Shown here: one piece after another, positions 25,981-34,223 of the stretch
Layout: the number at the start of each line of letters is the position of its first letter
Position numbering within the stretch: the stretch's first letter is position 1
Assembly (NCBI GenBank): GCA_002029295.1
Contig: MZGW01000001.1
Span: 485,429-549,428 of the forward strand
DNA length: 64,000 nt
Direction of reading: 5' to 3'
Source: Alkalithermobacter paradoxus
GTDB taxonomy: Bacteria; Bacillota; Clostridia; Peptostreptococcales; Peptostreptococcaceae
Notes under the pieces: model-generated
The model's database searches: none
What the model was told of the DNA's origin: nothing
The model's input: only the letters and a program-made list of their open reading frames with translations
Program-made: the position numbers and the translations under genes

Positions 25981-26226
25981 ATGTCTACTTTAAAACACTT
26001 AAATAAAGACTTTGAAGTAATTTTAGGATCGGAACTTTTCAAACTTTTGTTTAACTGTGATGGTATAAAGTTTTCTCAGCTAAATGTGATAACCTGTCTT
26101 CTTATTAAGGCTAACATACCATTTACCTTAACTTTCTCTCAAGCTACAAGGAGTGCTTCAGCAAGTATATTACTTGAAATTACTATCACTCCTAATGTAA
26201 CTTTAAATTTTACAATCTCTGTATAA
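25981..26226 (+). CDS. Hypothetical small protein, 81 aa
   Basis: ATG at 25981 is preceded by AGAGG at 7 bases, and the frame ends 2 bases before the convergent APH-like gene. The product has no signal peptide; it contains two Cys (residues 26 and 39) and a Ser/Thr/Ile-rich C-terminal half. I recognise no family. It has no overlapping gene on the other strand, which supports it being real, but codon evidence alone is modest. Confidence 0.5.
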   Translation: MSTLKHLNKDFEVILGSELFKLLFNCDGIKFSQLNVITCLLIKANIPFTLTFSQATRSASASILLEITITPNVTLNFTISV

Positions 26227-26227
26227 T

Positions 26228-27229
26228 CTAGATATAGTCTTTCAGTAAGTTTCTCATAAAGTCTATATCTAGATATTGTTTTATTTTTTTGAATGTATCC
26301 ATATTTTTTATATCTTTATTAGGATCTTGATATTCTATAAACGCATATGCACACCAAGATAATGCTCTTAGATATAAATACGGGGTATATAAGTGCACTC
26401 TCTCTTTTATATTTTTGTCTTCATCTAGCCTAGCTATATATTCTTTGAAGAATATTTCTTTTTCTTCTTTGCTTAAAACATAGTCAGCCTTCCAAAGAGT
26501 AGTTGTAGGTGCTAAAAATTGAGTTATATCTTGACACGGATCACTTATTACTGGCTTTTCCCAATCTATCAAAAAGCTCTCTTTTTCTCCTATAATAAAA
26601 TTATGTGAATTCACTTCTGTATTATTTATAACATGCCACTTGTCTTGTCTAAAATATTTTTCTTTATCTTTGTTTTCTTTACACCAGTTTAGAAAACTAT
26701 AAAAAAACTCTTTTTGACTTTTATCTACAATATCACTTTTCATATATGTATTTAAAAGTCTTTCACCTTCATTTATCCTATCACTTAGTATATTTTCTTC
26801 AATTATAAAATTTGAAAAATCTCCTTTAGTTGTATCTATAGAATGTATATTCGAAAAGATTTTTGCAGATTTTCGTAAATCTTTGTTGTATTCTAAAGGT
26901 CTGCCATTTAAATATTCCATTATCAAGATTCCATAATTTATATAGTTCTTACTATCATCAAGAAAATATACTTTAGGTGTTACGCCACTTATCTCAAGTT
27001 TTTTGAGTGCATCGTATTCATACTTTATTTGATTGTCAAGTTGAAGCTGACTATTTGTGTTTACTCTAAATACATATTTATTTTTTTGATCATACACAAT
27101 AAAGTTAACATTATATTCACCTTGCGCTAGAAAATCAACATCAAAATTCCCATCAATGTTTATATATTTATTTATATTATTATCTTTTATATAGCTTTTT
27201 ATTTTATCCTTTAATGTATCTTTCAGCAT
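26228..27229 (-). CDS. Aminoglycoside phosphotransferase/choline kinase-like protein with altered active-site motif
   Basis: A 333-residue protein of the APH/choline-kinase fold: an N-lobe with a nucleotide-loop (LAQGEYNVNFIV), FRVNT in place of the usual Lys strand, LIMEYLNGRPL hinge, and the C-terminal LIDWEKPVISDPCQDI metal motif. The catalytic loop, normally His-x-Asp-(x)4-Asn, reads INNTEVNSHN here, so His is Asn and Asp is Glu at the aligned places. It may be a subfamily with changed chemistry. ATG 27229 lies after GGGGTGA and inside the end of the glycosyltransferase gene, the last gene of the run. Substrate unknown; a sugar or amino alcohol made by its neighbours is a guess. Confidence 0.8.
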   Translation of the reverse strand: MLKDTLKDKIKSYIKDNNINKYINIDGNFDVDFLAQGEYNVNFIVYDQKNKYVFRVNTNSQLQLDNQIKYEYDALKKLEISGVTPKVYFLDDSKNYINYGILIMEYLNGRPLEYNKDLRKSAKIFSNIHSIDTTKGDFSNFIIEENILSDRINEGERLLNTYMKSDIVDKSQKEFFYSFLNWCKENKDKEKYFRQDKWHVINNTEVNSHNFIIGEKESFLIDWEKPVISDPCQDITQFLAPTTTLWKADYVLSKEEKEIFFKEYIARLDEDKNIKERVHLYTPYLYLRALSWCAYAFIEYQDPNKDIKNMDTFKKIKQYLDIDFMRNLLKDYI

Positions 27230-27914
27230 AGCAATTATCACCCCAATATTTCCTTAGAAAGTTTATTGTATTTTGTGGAGAAATCTTATCTTCAAAATAA
27301 CCACTTTTTACTCTATTCCAAAAATCCACTAAATCCTCTTTCGTATCTATATCTTTATATTTTTTCGCAAGTCCTACACTTATTCCTAGTTTATTTGATA
27401 TATCTAAAGTTCCTTCAAGTACAGATTTGTATCCCCACTTTATATTGTCACTAAATATACTTTTATATATGTTTTTCATTCCTACTAGGTAATATCCACC
27501 GTCAAAAGTTGGGCCTAGTACCAAATCATTTTTATTTAAAATATCAAATCCTTTAATAATATCATCACTTTGAATATCTGGAATATCAGAACCTATCAAT
27601 ATAACTTTTGAGTATCCATTGTTTAATAAATATTCAATACTGTTTGACATTCTTTCTCCAAGAGTTTCACCTTGTTGTGCAAATACACTTATATAACTTG
27701 GAATAATACTTTCCATTAATTTAAATTCATCTTCTGGAGTATAAGTTAAATATACATCTACATTATCTTTTATCTTACTAAGAACATTGAATATGTCAAA
27801 TAAAAAGCATGTGTGTATACTAGCACATTCTTCACCTGTCAAAATTTCCATCAAGCGAGTTTTTGTTTTTCCTGGGATAGGCACTCTTGTCATTAATATC
27901 AGTGCATTCATCAT
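27204..27914 (-). CDS. TIGR04282-type glycosyltransferase (DUF2064)
   Basis: A 236-residue GT-A-fold protein. Landmarks are LILMTRVPIPGKTKTRL (nucleotide-sugar loop as in MobA/CofC-like transferases), GSDIPDIQSDDI and LGPTFDGGYYLVGM. The family was described as a transferase associated with radical-SAM/seleno-domain proteins and is now named for arsenosugar biosynthesis, but no radical-SAM or ArsM gene is here. Overlaps the GT2 gene at its start (ATGATGA) and the APH-like gene at its end, so all three are translationally coupled. Confidence 0.88.
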   Translation of the reverse strand: MMNALILMTRVPIPGKTKTRLMEILTGEECASIHTCFLFDIFNVLSKIKDNVDVYLTYTPEDEFKLMESIIPSYISVFAQQGETLGERMSNSIEYLLNNGYSKVILIGSDIPDIQSDDIIKGFDILNKNDLVLGPTFDGGYYLVGMKNIYKSIFSDNIKWGYKSVLEGTLDISNKLGISVGLAKKYKDIDTKEDLVDFWNRVKSGYFEDKISPQNTINFLRKYWGDNCYAERYIKG

Positions 27915-28585
27915 CTAGCCTCCCTATACATTTTGCTAAGTTTTGATGGTGATACCCCCAGAACATAAAGTAGCTTCATCTTTTGCATAAGCACAAATGT
28001 CTTTAGGTATCCACCTTTTTCAAATCTCCTAGCTGATGTTCCTATATATTTATTTACCATTTTCATCTTTCCATGTTTTTTTATATCTATAGAAAACTGA
28101 AAATCTTCCATTATTTCAATTTCAGGATAGCCTCCTGCATTTAAAAAAATGTCTCTTTTTATAAATATACCTTGATCTCCAAAGTAAAGTCCCAAAAACT
28201 TAGCTCTTAAATTAGAGGTAATCTCTATATATTTCATAAATTTAGAACCATTATCTGCAAAGTATAATTTAAATCCACCACCTATATAACCTTGATCTAT
28301 AGTTTCTTTAATATGCTTTAAGGAATCTTTATCTACTTTTGAGTCTGAATGAACAAACCAAATTATATCTCCACTACATTCTTTAGCTCCAGTGTTCATT
28401 TGTATAGCCCTACCCTTTTTACTATCTACAACTTTAGCATATTTACTAGCTATAACTTTAGTGTTATCAGTACTTCCACCATCTACAACTATTATTTCTT
28501 TATCAAAATCAAGGTTAATTAGATTTATAAGAAGACTTTCTATAGATTTCTCTTCATTTAAAACTGGAACTACTATAGATATCAT
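27911..28585 (-). CDS. TIGR04283-type family 2 glycosyltransferase
   Basis: A 224-residue GT2 enzyme: SIVVPVLNEEKSIESLL, VDGGSTDNT and the metal motif in WFVHSDSKVDKD, then GGGFKLYF and GDQGIFIKRDIF. The usual partner of the TIGR04282 gene that follows. The ATG at 28585 has GGAGG at good spacing; the reading from 28624 would begin inside the ABC ATPase gene. No C-terminal membrane anchor is visible. Acceptor unknown. Confidence 0.88.
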   Translation of the reverse strand: MISIVVPVLNEEKSIESLLINLINLDFDKEIIVVDGGSTDNTKVIASKYAKVVDSKKGRAIQMNTGAKECSGDIIWFVHSDSKVDKDSLKHIKETIDQGYIGGGFKLYFADNGSKFMKYIEITSNLRAKFLGLYFGDQGIFIKRDIFLNAGGYPEIEIMEDFQFSIDIKKHGKMKMVNKYIGTSARRFEKGGYLKTFVLMQKMKLLYVLGVSPSKLSKMYREAR

Positions 28586-28586
28586 A

Positions 28587-29621
28587 TTATTCCTCCACTT
28601 CTTCATAGAAGATAGCTTTACCAAAATCTATATTAATAGAAACCTCATCATTAATCTCAAATTGAATATCTGAATTTACTGAACACTTTATAGATTTATT
28701 ATTACATAAAATATCATAATATACTTTATCTCCTGCGAATTTCTTCTTTGTGATTATTCCTTTTAACTCTGATCTATATTCCCTAGGAAATACTTTTATA
28801 TCTTCAGGCCTAACCATAGCACACATATTTAAAGCATTTTGATTATGAAGCTCATAACTTCCAAAATCACTTACAAATAATCCATCTTTTATATCTCCAC
28901 TTATATAGTTTTTTTCTCCAAAAAAATCAGCAACTTCTCTAGATACTGGATAGTTATAAACTTCATAAGGTGTTCCAAACTGCTTTATTCTTCCATCTAA
29001 CATAACTGCTATTTTGTCAGACATCATTAATGCTTCTTCTTTATCATGAGTAACGAGTATTGTCGTTATCTTTAATCTTTTTTGTATATCCATTACAAAC
29101 TCTCTCATGCTATCTCTTAACTTTATATCTAAATTAGAAAATGGTTCATCTAAAAGTAATACCTTAGGATCAACTGCTAAAGCTCTTGCTATAGCTACTC
29201 TTTGTTTTTGGCCACCTGAAAGTTCATTTGGATATTTCTTTTCATAACCATTTAAGTGAACTAAATGTAGTAATTCTTTAACTTTTTCTTTCCTTATGCT
29301 TTTTTTAACTTTCGCCATCTTAAGCCCAAATCCTATATTATCTTCAACTGTCATATGAGGGAATAATAAATAATCTTGAAATACTATTATTGCCCCCCTT
29401 TTTTCTACAGGTATATTCATAACTGAAACATCATTAAATAAAATGTCGCCATATTCTGGCTTTATAATTCCTGAAATTATTTTAAGTGTTGTACTTTTTC
29501 CACACCCTGAAGGACCTAAGAGCGAAACCATTTCACCTTCGCATACGGATAAATTTATATTATCAAGAATTGTCTTTTCATCAAAAGACTTGGATATATT
29601 AATTAAATCTATTCTAGACAT
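28587..29621 (-). CDS. ABC transporter ATP-binding protein (YnjD/CysA/PotA-like)
   Basis: A 344-residue importer ATPase: Walker A LGPSGCGKSTTLK, Q-loop FQDYLLFPHMTV, signature LSGGQKQRVAIARAL, Walker B VLLLDEPFSNLD, and a C-terminal regulatory (TOBE) domain from about residue 240. Energises the two permeases encoded just upstream. ATG 29621 with AAGGAG. Confidence 0.95.
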   Translation of the reverse strand: MSRIDLINISKSFDEKTILDNINLSVCEGEMVSLLGPSGCGKSTTLKIISGIIKPEYGDILFNDVSVMNIPVEKRGAIIVFQDYLLFPHMTVEDNIGFGLKMAKVKKSIRKEKVKELLHLVHLNGYEKKYPNELSGGQKQRVAIARALAVDPKVLLLDEPFSNLDIKLRDSMREFVMDIQKRLKITTILVTHDKEEALMMSDKIAVMLDGRIKQFGTPYEVYNYPVSREVADFFGEKNYISGDIKDGLFVSDFGSYELHNQNALNMCAMVRPEDIKVFPREYRSELKGIITKKKFAGDKVYYDILCNNKSIKCSVNSDIQFEINDEVSINIDFGKAIFYEEVEE

Positions 29622-29632
29622 AGATCTACTCC

Positions 29633-30442
29633 TTACATATAAAAGTTATTTCCTTGTTTATAATAAGCCTTTACAGTTTTTTCAATAACAAATAACAACA
29701 GCAAAGTAGTAATTATAAATACAAGACTATATACAGATGCCATCATTCTATCTCCACTTTGTATAAACGGAAACATAACCATCGAAAATGTTATTATTCT
29801 ACCTCCACCTATTAAAAAGGTAATGAAATATTGACTAAGTGATACTATAAATACCAAACTCCCAGCAGATATGATTCCAGGAGCAATTAATGGCAAAGTT
29901 ATATTAAAAAATATCTGAATAGGATTTGCTCCAAGTACTTTAGCTTGAAGTTCCATTGTTTCTCCTATTATTTCAAATACATTTGTAAGTATTCTAATAG
30001 CATATGGAACACATGGAATTAAATGAACTAACATAACCCCTAAACATGTATTTGCAAGCCTTAATCTAATAAACACTAAGTGTATACCCATAGCAACAGA
30101 TATTTGAGGTACTATTAAAGGTGCTAGCACCATCAAGCCGAATAGTCTTTTGCCTTTGAAGTTGTAAAGTGCTAAAGCCTTTGCAGCTGGTATACTAACT
30201 AATAGTGCTAGTATAGTAACCCCTAATGACATACAAACACTAAATATAAGAATGTTTATAGAATTGCTACTTGGACTTAAAAAGTAATCTATACCCCTTA
30301 AGCTGAAATCTCTAGGAAATATATATGGCCAAGGCCAGTTGCTAGCAAAGCTCCAAACTAGCAAAACTGTAAGTGGAAATATTAATAAAAAAATCATCAA
30401 ATACATTGCCAAATTTATAATAAAGGATCGTTTATTCTTCAT
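29633..30442 (-). CDS. ABC transporter permease (second half of a YnjC-type pair)
   Basis: A 269-residue, six-segment membrane protein. The EAA-type cytoplasmic loop reads ETMELQAKVLGANPIQIFFNITLPLIAPGI, contacting the ATPase. E. coli YnjC is a single 500-residue fusion of two permease units; here they are separate genes. Follows the other permease by 6 bases. Confidence 0.93.
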   Translation of the reverse strand: MKNKRSFIINLAMYLMIFLLIFPLTVLLVWSFASNWPWPYIFPRDFSLRGIDYFLSPSSNSINILIFSVCMSLGVTILALLVSIPAAKALALYNFKGKRLFGLMVLAPLIVPQISVAMGIHLVFIRLRLANTCLGVMLVHLIPCVPYAIRILTNVFEIIGETMELQAKVLGANPIQIFFNITLPLIAPGIISAGSLVFIVSLSQYFITFLIGGGRIITFSMVMFPFIQSGDRMMASVYSLVFIITTLLLLFVIEKTVKAYYKQGNNFYM

Positions 30443-30448
30443 ATTTTG

Positions 30449-31306
30449 TCACCTTTTGTAAATTGATTTCAGTATCTTTTCATATATCAAAACTAGGAAC
30501 ACACATATTATTGTAAGCACCATATTAATTACCATAGAATAAGGCCTATTTGTTAAATCAGGATTTATATATTCTATATATGCTCTAACAGGTAGTGCTC
30601 TAGGAGTTGTAGCCCCTAGTAAGTATGGAACTTCGAAAGCACCAAATGAGAATGTAAATATAATTACGAATGAAGAAATTATAGAAGGCATAGAAAGAGG
30701 TAAAAGTATATTCCAAAATATATCTTTTTTTGTTGCCCCTAAGTTTAAAGCAACTTGAGATAACTTATCATTTATATTACCTAGTATTGTGTATACAGAA
30801 AACGCTATAAAAGGTATACTTTTCCATAGATAAACTATTATTATTCCTATTCCATTTCTATCATATATAAGTGCAGGAAAATCAGAGCTTTGATTAACCA
30901 TTCCTAAAAAATGTAAAACTCTAGCCAACATCCCACTTTGTGCAAATATAGTATAAACAAGTATAACCCCTACTGAATGAGGAACTATTATAGGAAGTTT
31001 ATATATTGTATCTTTGATAAAATTTGTATGATTACTTTCTAATATTAAGTATGCAAGCATTACACCAACTAAAGTTGAAACTATTGATGATACTAATGAT
31101 ACATAAAAACTAAACCTAAGAGATGATAAGAATGATTTATCAGTTAAAACATCTATATAATACTTAAGCGTAAATTCATTAAGTCCAACTGCGGGAAAAT
31201 ATCCGAAACTTTGAATTAATACAATAAACACAGCAGCTACAAATATCCCTAAAGGGATAATTGTAGCTGGCATAATTAATAAGTATGGTTTTAGTTTTTC
31301 ATTCAA
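30449..31306 (-). CDS. ABC transporter permease (first half of a YnjC-type pair)
   Basis: A 285-residue permease with about six membrane segments and the EAA-like loop KLSQVALNLGATKKDIFWNILLPLSMPSI. TTG start at 31306 preceded by GAGGGTGAG. Three bases after the binding-protein gene, so strictly co-transcribed. Confidence 0.93.
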   Translation of the reverse strand: MNEKLKPYLLIMPATIIPLGIFVAAVFIVLIQSFGYFPAVGLNEFTLKYYIDVLTDKSFLSSLRFSFYVSLVSSIVSTLVGVMLAYLILESNHTNFIKDTIYKLPIIVPHSVGVILVYTIFAQSGMLARVLHFLGMVNQSSDFPALIYDRNGIGIIIVYLWKSIPFIAFSVYTILGNINDKLSQVALNLGATKKDIFWNILLPLSMPSIISSFVIIFTFSFGAFEVPYLLGATTPRALPVRAYIEYINPDLTNRPYSMVINMVLTIICVFLVLIYEKILKSIYKR

Positions 31307-31309
31307 TTT

Positions 31310-32545
31310 TTACTCACCCTCTGGTATGCTCTCAAGCCATATTTCTTCAATTATAGGAACTAGGTTAGCAGGCATTTCAGGTAATCTATGACTTAATAAT
31401 TCATCTAAAGAAACTACTCCTTTACCTACTTTTATAGCTTCAAATATACTTTTTTCTTCTTGGCTTAATTTACTATTATCTAATACAGATAAATCTCCCC
31501 AGTTTTCTGGATTATACTTAGAAGCCTGAACTTCTGGAGTTAATATAAAGTTTATAACAGCAAGTGCTCCTTCTTTATTAGTAGAGTTAAATGGTATAGC
31601 TAAAAAGTGAGTATTTCCTATTGTTCCTTTATCAAATACAAATGAATCTGTTGTTTCTGGGAATTGTCCCGAAATTATTCCAGCAGAAACTGAATTTGGG
31701 TTGTAGCTCATAGTCATGAAAATTTCTTTATCACTATACATATTGTCAAGCTGTGCTATTGTAGCAGGGTAAGTTTTCCCTTCTCTCCAAAGATATGGCT
31801 TTAATTCTTTTAAGAACTCTATTGCTGGTTCGATTTCTTTTCTTATCTTTTCTTTATCAGCTTCCATATTTATAAATTGCTCATATCCCACAATATCGTA
31901 TATTATATTTCTAACAAATGCACTTCCAGTGAAATCAGGTGGTGCTGGATACGTGAACTTTCCTGGATTAGCTTTTACAAGTTCTAATAATTCTTGATGA
32001 TTTCTTGGTACAGTCTGCACTCTATCTTTGTCATAAATCATTACAAACTGAGCTTTTCCATAAGGAGCTTCATATCCTTCTACTTCAAATCCAAAATCAT
32101 ATTTTACTTCTACAGAATCTGCATCTACATACTTACTAAAGTTAGGAAGCTTATGAGTAAATGGACCATATAAAAGGTCATTAGTTTTTGCTGTATAAAA
32201 GTTTTCTCCATTTATCCATACAACATCTATAGTTCCATCTTTAACATCAAGCTGCTTTTCACCTAAAAGCTTATTTAATATATCATCAATATTCATCGGA
32301 ACTCTATTAAGAGTTATATCATATTCCTCTTTCAATCTTGGGGCTAAATAAGTATCAATCCAAGTATTTATTCTGTCTGATCCACCCCAACCATAAAAGT
32401 TAACAGTACTTCCTTTACTACTTTCTAATATACTTTCCCAATCTTTTTGTTCTAGATTTTCAGATACATTTTGTTCGCTTTTGCTGCATCCTATAAAGCT
32501 AATGGCTAGCAATACAATCAGCAGCATTGCAATAAATCTTTTCAT
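31310..32545 (-). CDS. ABC transporter substrate-binding lipoprotein (YnjB-like)
   Basis: A 411-residue lipoprotein: signal peptide with lipobox LLAISFIGC (Cys20), then a type 2 binding-protein fold (STVNFYGWGGSDRINTWID, DVVWINGENFYTAKTNDLLYGPF, FTYPAPPDFTGSAFVRNI). The length and the GENF and PAPPDFTGSAF segments fit the YnjB family, whose ligand has not been established. With YnjE-like rhodanese and TusA/YeeE nearby a sulfur compound, or a sugar carrying it, is plausible. Confidence 0.9.
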   Translation of the reverse strand: MKRFIAMLLIVLLAISFIGCSKSEQNVSENLEQKDWESILESSKGSTVNFYGWGGSDRINTWIDTYLAPRLKEEYDITLNRVPMNIDDILNKLLGEKQLDVKDGTIDVVWINGENFYTAKTNDLLYGPFTHKLPNFSKYVDADSVEVKYDFGFEVEGYEAPYGKAQFVMIYDKDRVQTVPRNHQELLELVKANPGKFTYPAPPDFTGSAFVRNIIYDIVGYEQFINMEADKEKIRKEIEPAIEFLKELKPYLWREGKTYPATIAQLDNMYSDKEIFMTMSYNPNSVSAGIISGQFPETTDSFVFDKGTIGNTHFLAIPFNSTNKEGALAVINFILTPEVQASKYNPENWGDLSVLDNSKLSQEEKSIFEAIKVGKGVVSLDELLSHRLPEMPANLVPIIEEIWLESIPEGE

Positions 32546-32556
32546 ACCAAATCCTC

Positions 32557-33075
32557 CTATAAAATATATTTATATAAAATCTTAGAGCCTATGTAAGCTC
32601 CTACAAACATAAAAATTGCATATACCCATCCATGCACAGAAAAAGACGGTATAGCACTAAAATATGCACCAATATTACATCCAAAGCTTAACCTACTGCC
32701 ATATCCCATGATGAACCCACCGAGTAGTCCCCAAAATAACTGCTTTTTATTTTTTATTTTTTTTAGTTTAAACTCCGATGCTAATAACGCTGCTATAAGA
32801 GAGCCTAATATTATGGCTACATTTATAACTGTATAGTAATTATTTATAAAATTTCTTCCTGCATCTAATTCATTTGTATATACCGTAAAATAATACCAAC
32901 TTGCAGGCTCAAATCCTAATTTCTCTAATATATGTGCTCCCCAATACACAAAACCAGTGGTTATTTTCCATGCTTTACCTGTACTTGCTAGCAATATTAT
33001 ATTTAATACTCCTAGCAATATACCACCTACCCAGTAAGGCCATGGTTTTTTTAAAATCTTATTATATAGATTCAA
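32557..33075 (-). CDS. YeeE/YedE family membrane protein, C-terminal half-type
   Basis: A 172-residue membrane protein matching one half of YeeE (thiosulfate-uptake permease): KKPWPYWVGGILLGVLNI at the start and YGSRLSFGCNIGAYFSAIP (with the conserved Cys) towards the end. The other half is encoded by the gene at 33333. TTG 33075, preceded by AGGGGTGG, is a better start than the TTG at 33105, which would overlap the TusA stop. About four membrane segments. Confidence 0.88.
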   Translation of the reverse strand: MNLYNKILKKPWPYWVGGILLGVLNIILLASTGKAWKITTGFVYWGAHILEKLGFEPASWYYFTVYTNELDAGRNFINNYYTVINVAIILGSLIAALLASEFKLKKIKNKKQLFWGLLGGFIMGYGSRLSFGCNIGAYFSAIPSFSVHGWVYAIFMFVGAYIGSKILYKYIL

Positions 33076-33088
33076 CCTACCACCCCTA

Positions 33089-33316
33089 TTATTTTGTTTT
33101 TTCAATATATATTTCCCATTCTCCTTGATTTATCTCTATATAATCTACATTTAAATCTTGTTTTTTCGCCCATTCTACTACATTCACTATAGAGCAAGAA
33201 TGATCTGTTTCTAGGATAAGTATATCCCCTTTTTTCATCTTTTCTAGTGCCTTATGAGCTTTAATTAGTGGAATTGGACATGCTTCATACATGCAATCTA
33301 GTCTAACTTCAGCCAT
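33089..33316 (-). CDS. TusA-family sulfur carrier protein
   Basis: A 75-residue TusA/SirA/YeeD protein with the conserved CPIPLIKAHKAL, where the Cys (residue 13) carries a persulfide. In the YeeE-YeeD pair this protein takes up sulfur delivered by the permease. Here the gene lies exactly between the two YeeE halves, arguing for one functional unit. ATG after AGGAGG. Confidence 0.93.
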   Translation of the reverse strand: MAEVRLDCMYEACPIPLIKAHKALEKMKKGDILILETDHSCSIVNVVEWAKKQDLNVDYIEINQGEWEIYIEKTK

Positions 33317-33332
33317 TTTATACCTCCTAGTA

Positions 33333-34016
33333 CTACATCCTCATCATGTTATTTTTCTTGTCGTATATGCTAACTAATATATATAAAATGATTAATACTA
33401 TTATTTGTAAAATTGTAGTCATAGGAAATCCTAGATATCTAGCAAGGTATATAGTAGGAGATTTCGAAATAATTAACTTGTCCCAAAACTCAAAATTCCT
33501 TGCCGCACTCATAGCTCCTATTATAAATCCTATCAACACTACTATTTGCAGGGTAAATCCTTCTCCTATTCTCATAAGAATTCCAGAACCACATCCCCCT
33601 GCTATTACCATACCTAGCCCAAATAAAATTGCACCTATTACGGTATGTATTCCTACTGGGTATATTTGTCCTGGTATAGTATTTACATGATCTAAAGAAT
33701 AATTAGATTGTAAAATAGAAAATCCTATCGTTGTTATTATAAAGGCTATTATTATTGCTCTTAAAATAGATGTACTACCCGCAAGCACTGGATCTCTAAA
33801 ACTTGCACCAAAGCAAAACCTAGATCTTTGAAGTGTAAATCCTATTAACAGTCCTATAATCCAGAATTTGCTATATTCTATATTGTGCTTCAATAAGAAA
33901 ATATATATTGCAAATGTTATAAGCGTAATTGCTAATGCGTAGTGAATCTGATTTTTTTTGTTCTTTAGTTCAACTTGTCTTCTTTTCTTTAGCTCTTCTA
34001 TTCTATTTGAAGACAT
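33333..34016 (-). CDS. YeeE/YedE family membrane protein, N-terminal half-type
   Basis: A 227-residue protein with a charged N-terminal tail, then about six membrane segments. The YeeE motifs RSRFCFGASFRDP and GGCGSGILMRIGEG hold conserved Cys residues thought to relay thiosulfate through the channel. First gene of the minus-strand cluster reaching to the APH-like gene at 26228. ATG with AAGGGGTGGA upstream. Confidence 0.9.
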   Translation of the reverse strand: MSSNRIEELKKRRQVELKNKKNQIHYALAITLITFAIYIFLLKHNIEYSKFWIIGLLIGFTLQRSRFCFGASFRDPVLAGSTSILRAIIIAFIITTIGFSILQSNYSLDHVNTIPGQIYPVGIHTVIGAILFGLGMVIAGGCGSGILMRIGEGFTLQIVVLIGFIIGAMSAARNFEFWDKLIISKSPTIYLARYLGFPMTTILQIIVLIILYILVSIYDKKNNMMRM

Positions 34017-34042
34017 TTAAGTCCACCCCTTTTTAGAAACTG

Positions 34043-34064
34043 TGATTATGTTAAATAATAATCA
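34043..34064. promoter_or_regulatory. Palindrome upstream of the sulfur-transport cluster
   Basis: TGATTAT-N8-ATAATCA is a perfect 7-bp inverted repeat 27 bases from the first gene of the cluster. The motif TGATTATATTAAATAA recurs at 34117-34132 (first arm and spacer only). A regulator site is likely; which protein binds is not known. The rest of the 207-base gap holds only AT-rich promoter-like DNA. Confidence 0.5.
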
Positions 34065-34223
34065 AAAGTTCCTATTTTCAATTATACACTAATATTCTGA
34101 CATTAATTATAGATTATGATTATATTAAATAACTATATTTTATAATGTTTTGGCTATATTAAAGATTTCAACTGTGTTAAAATCTTATTTAATAAAATAC
34201 AATTTGTTAAAGGAGCTACTAGT

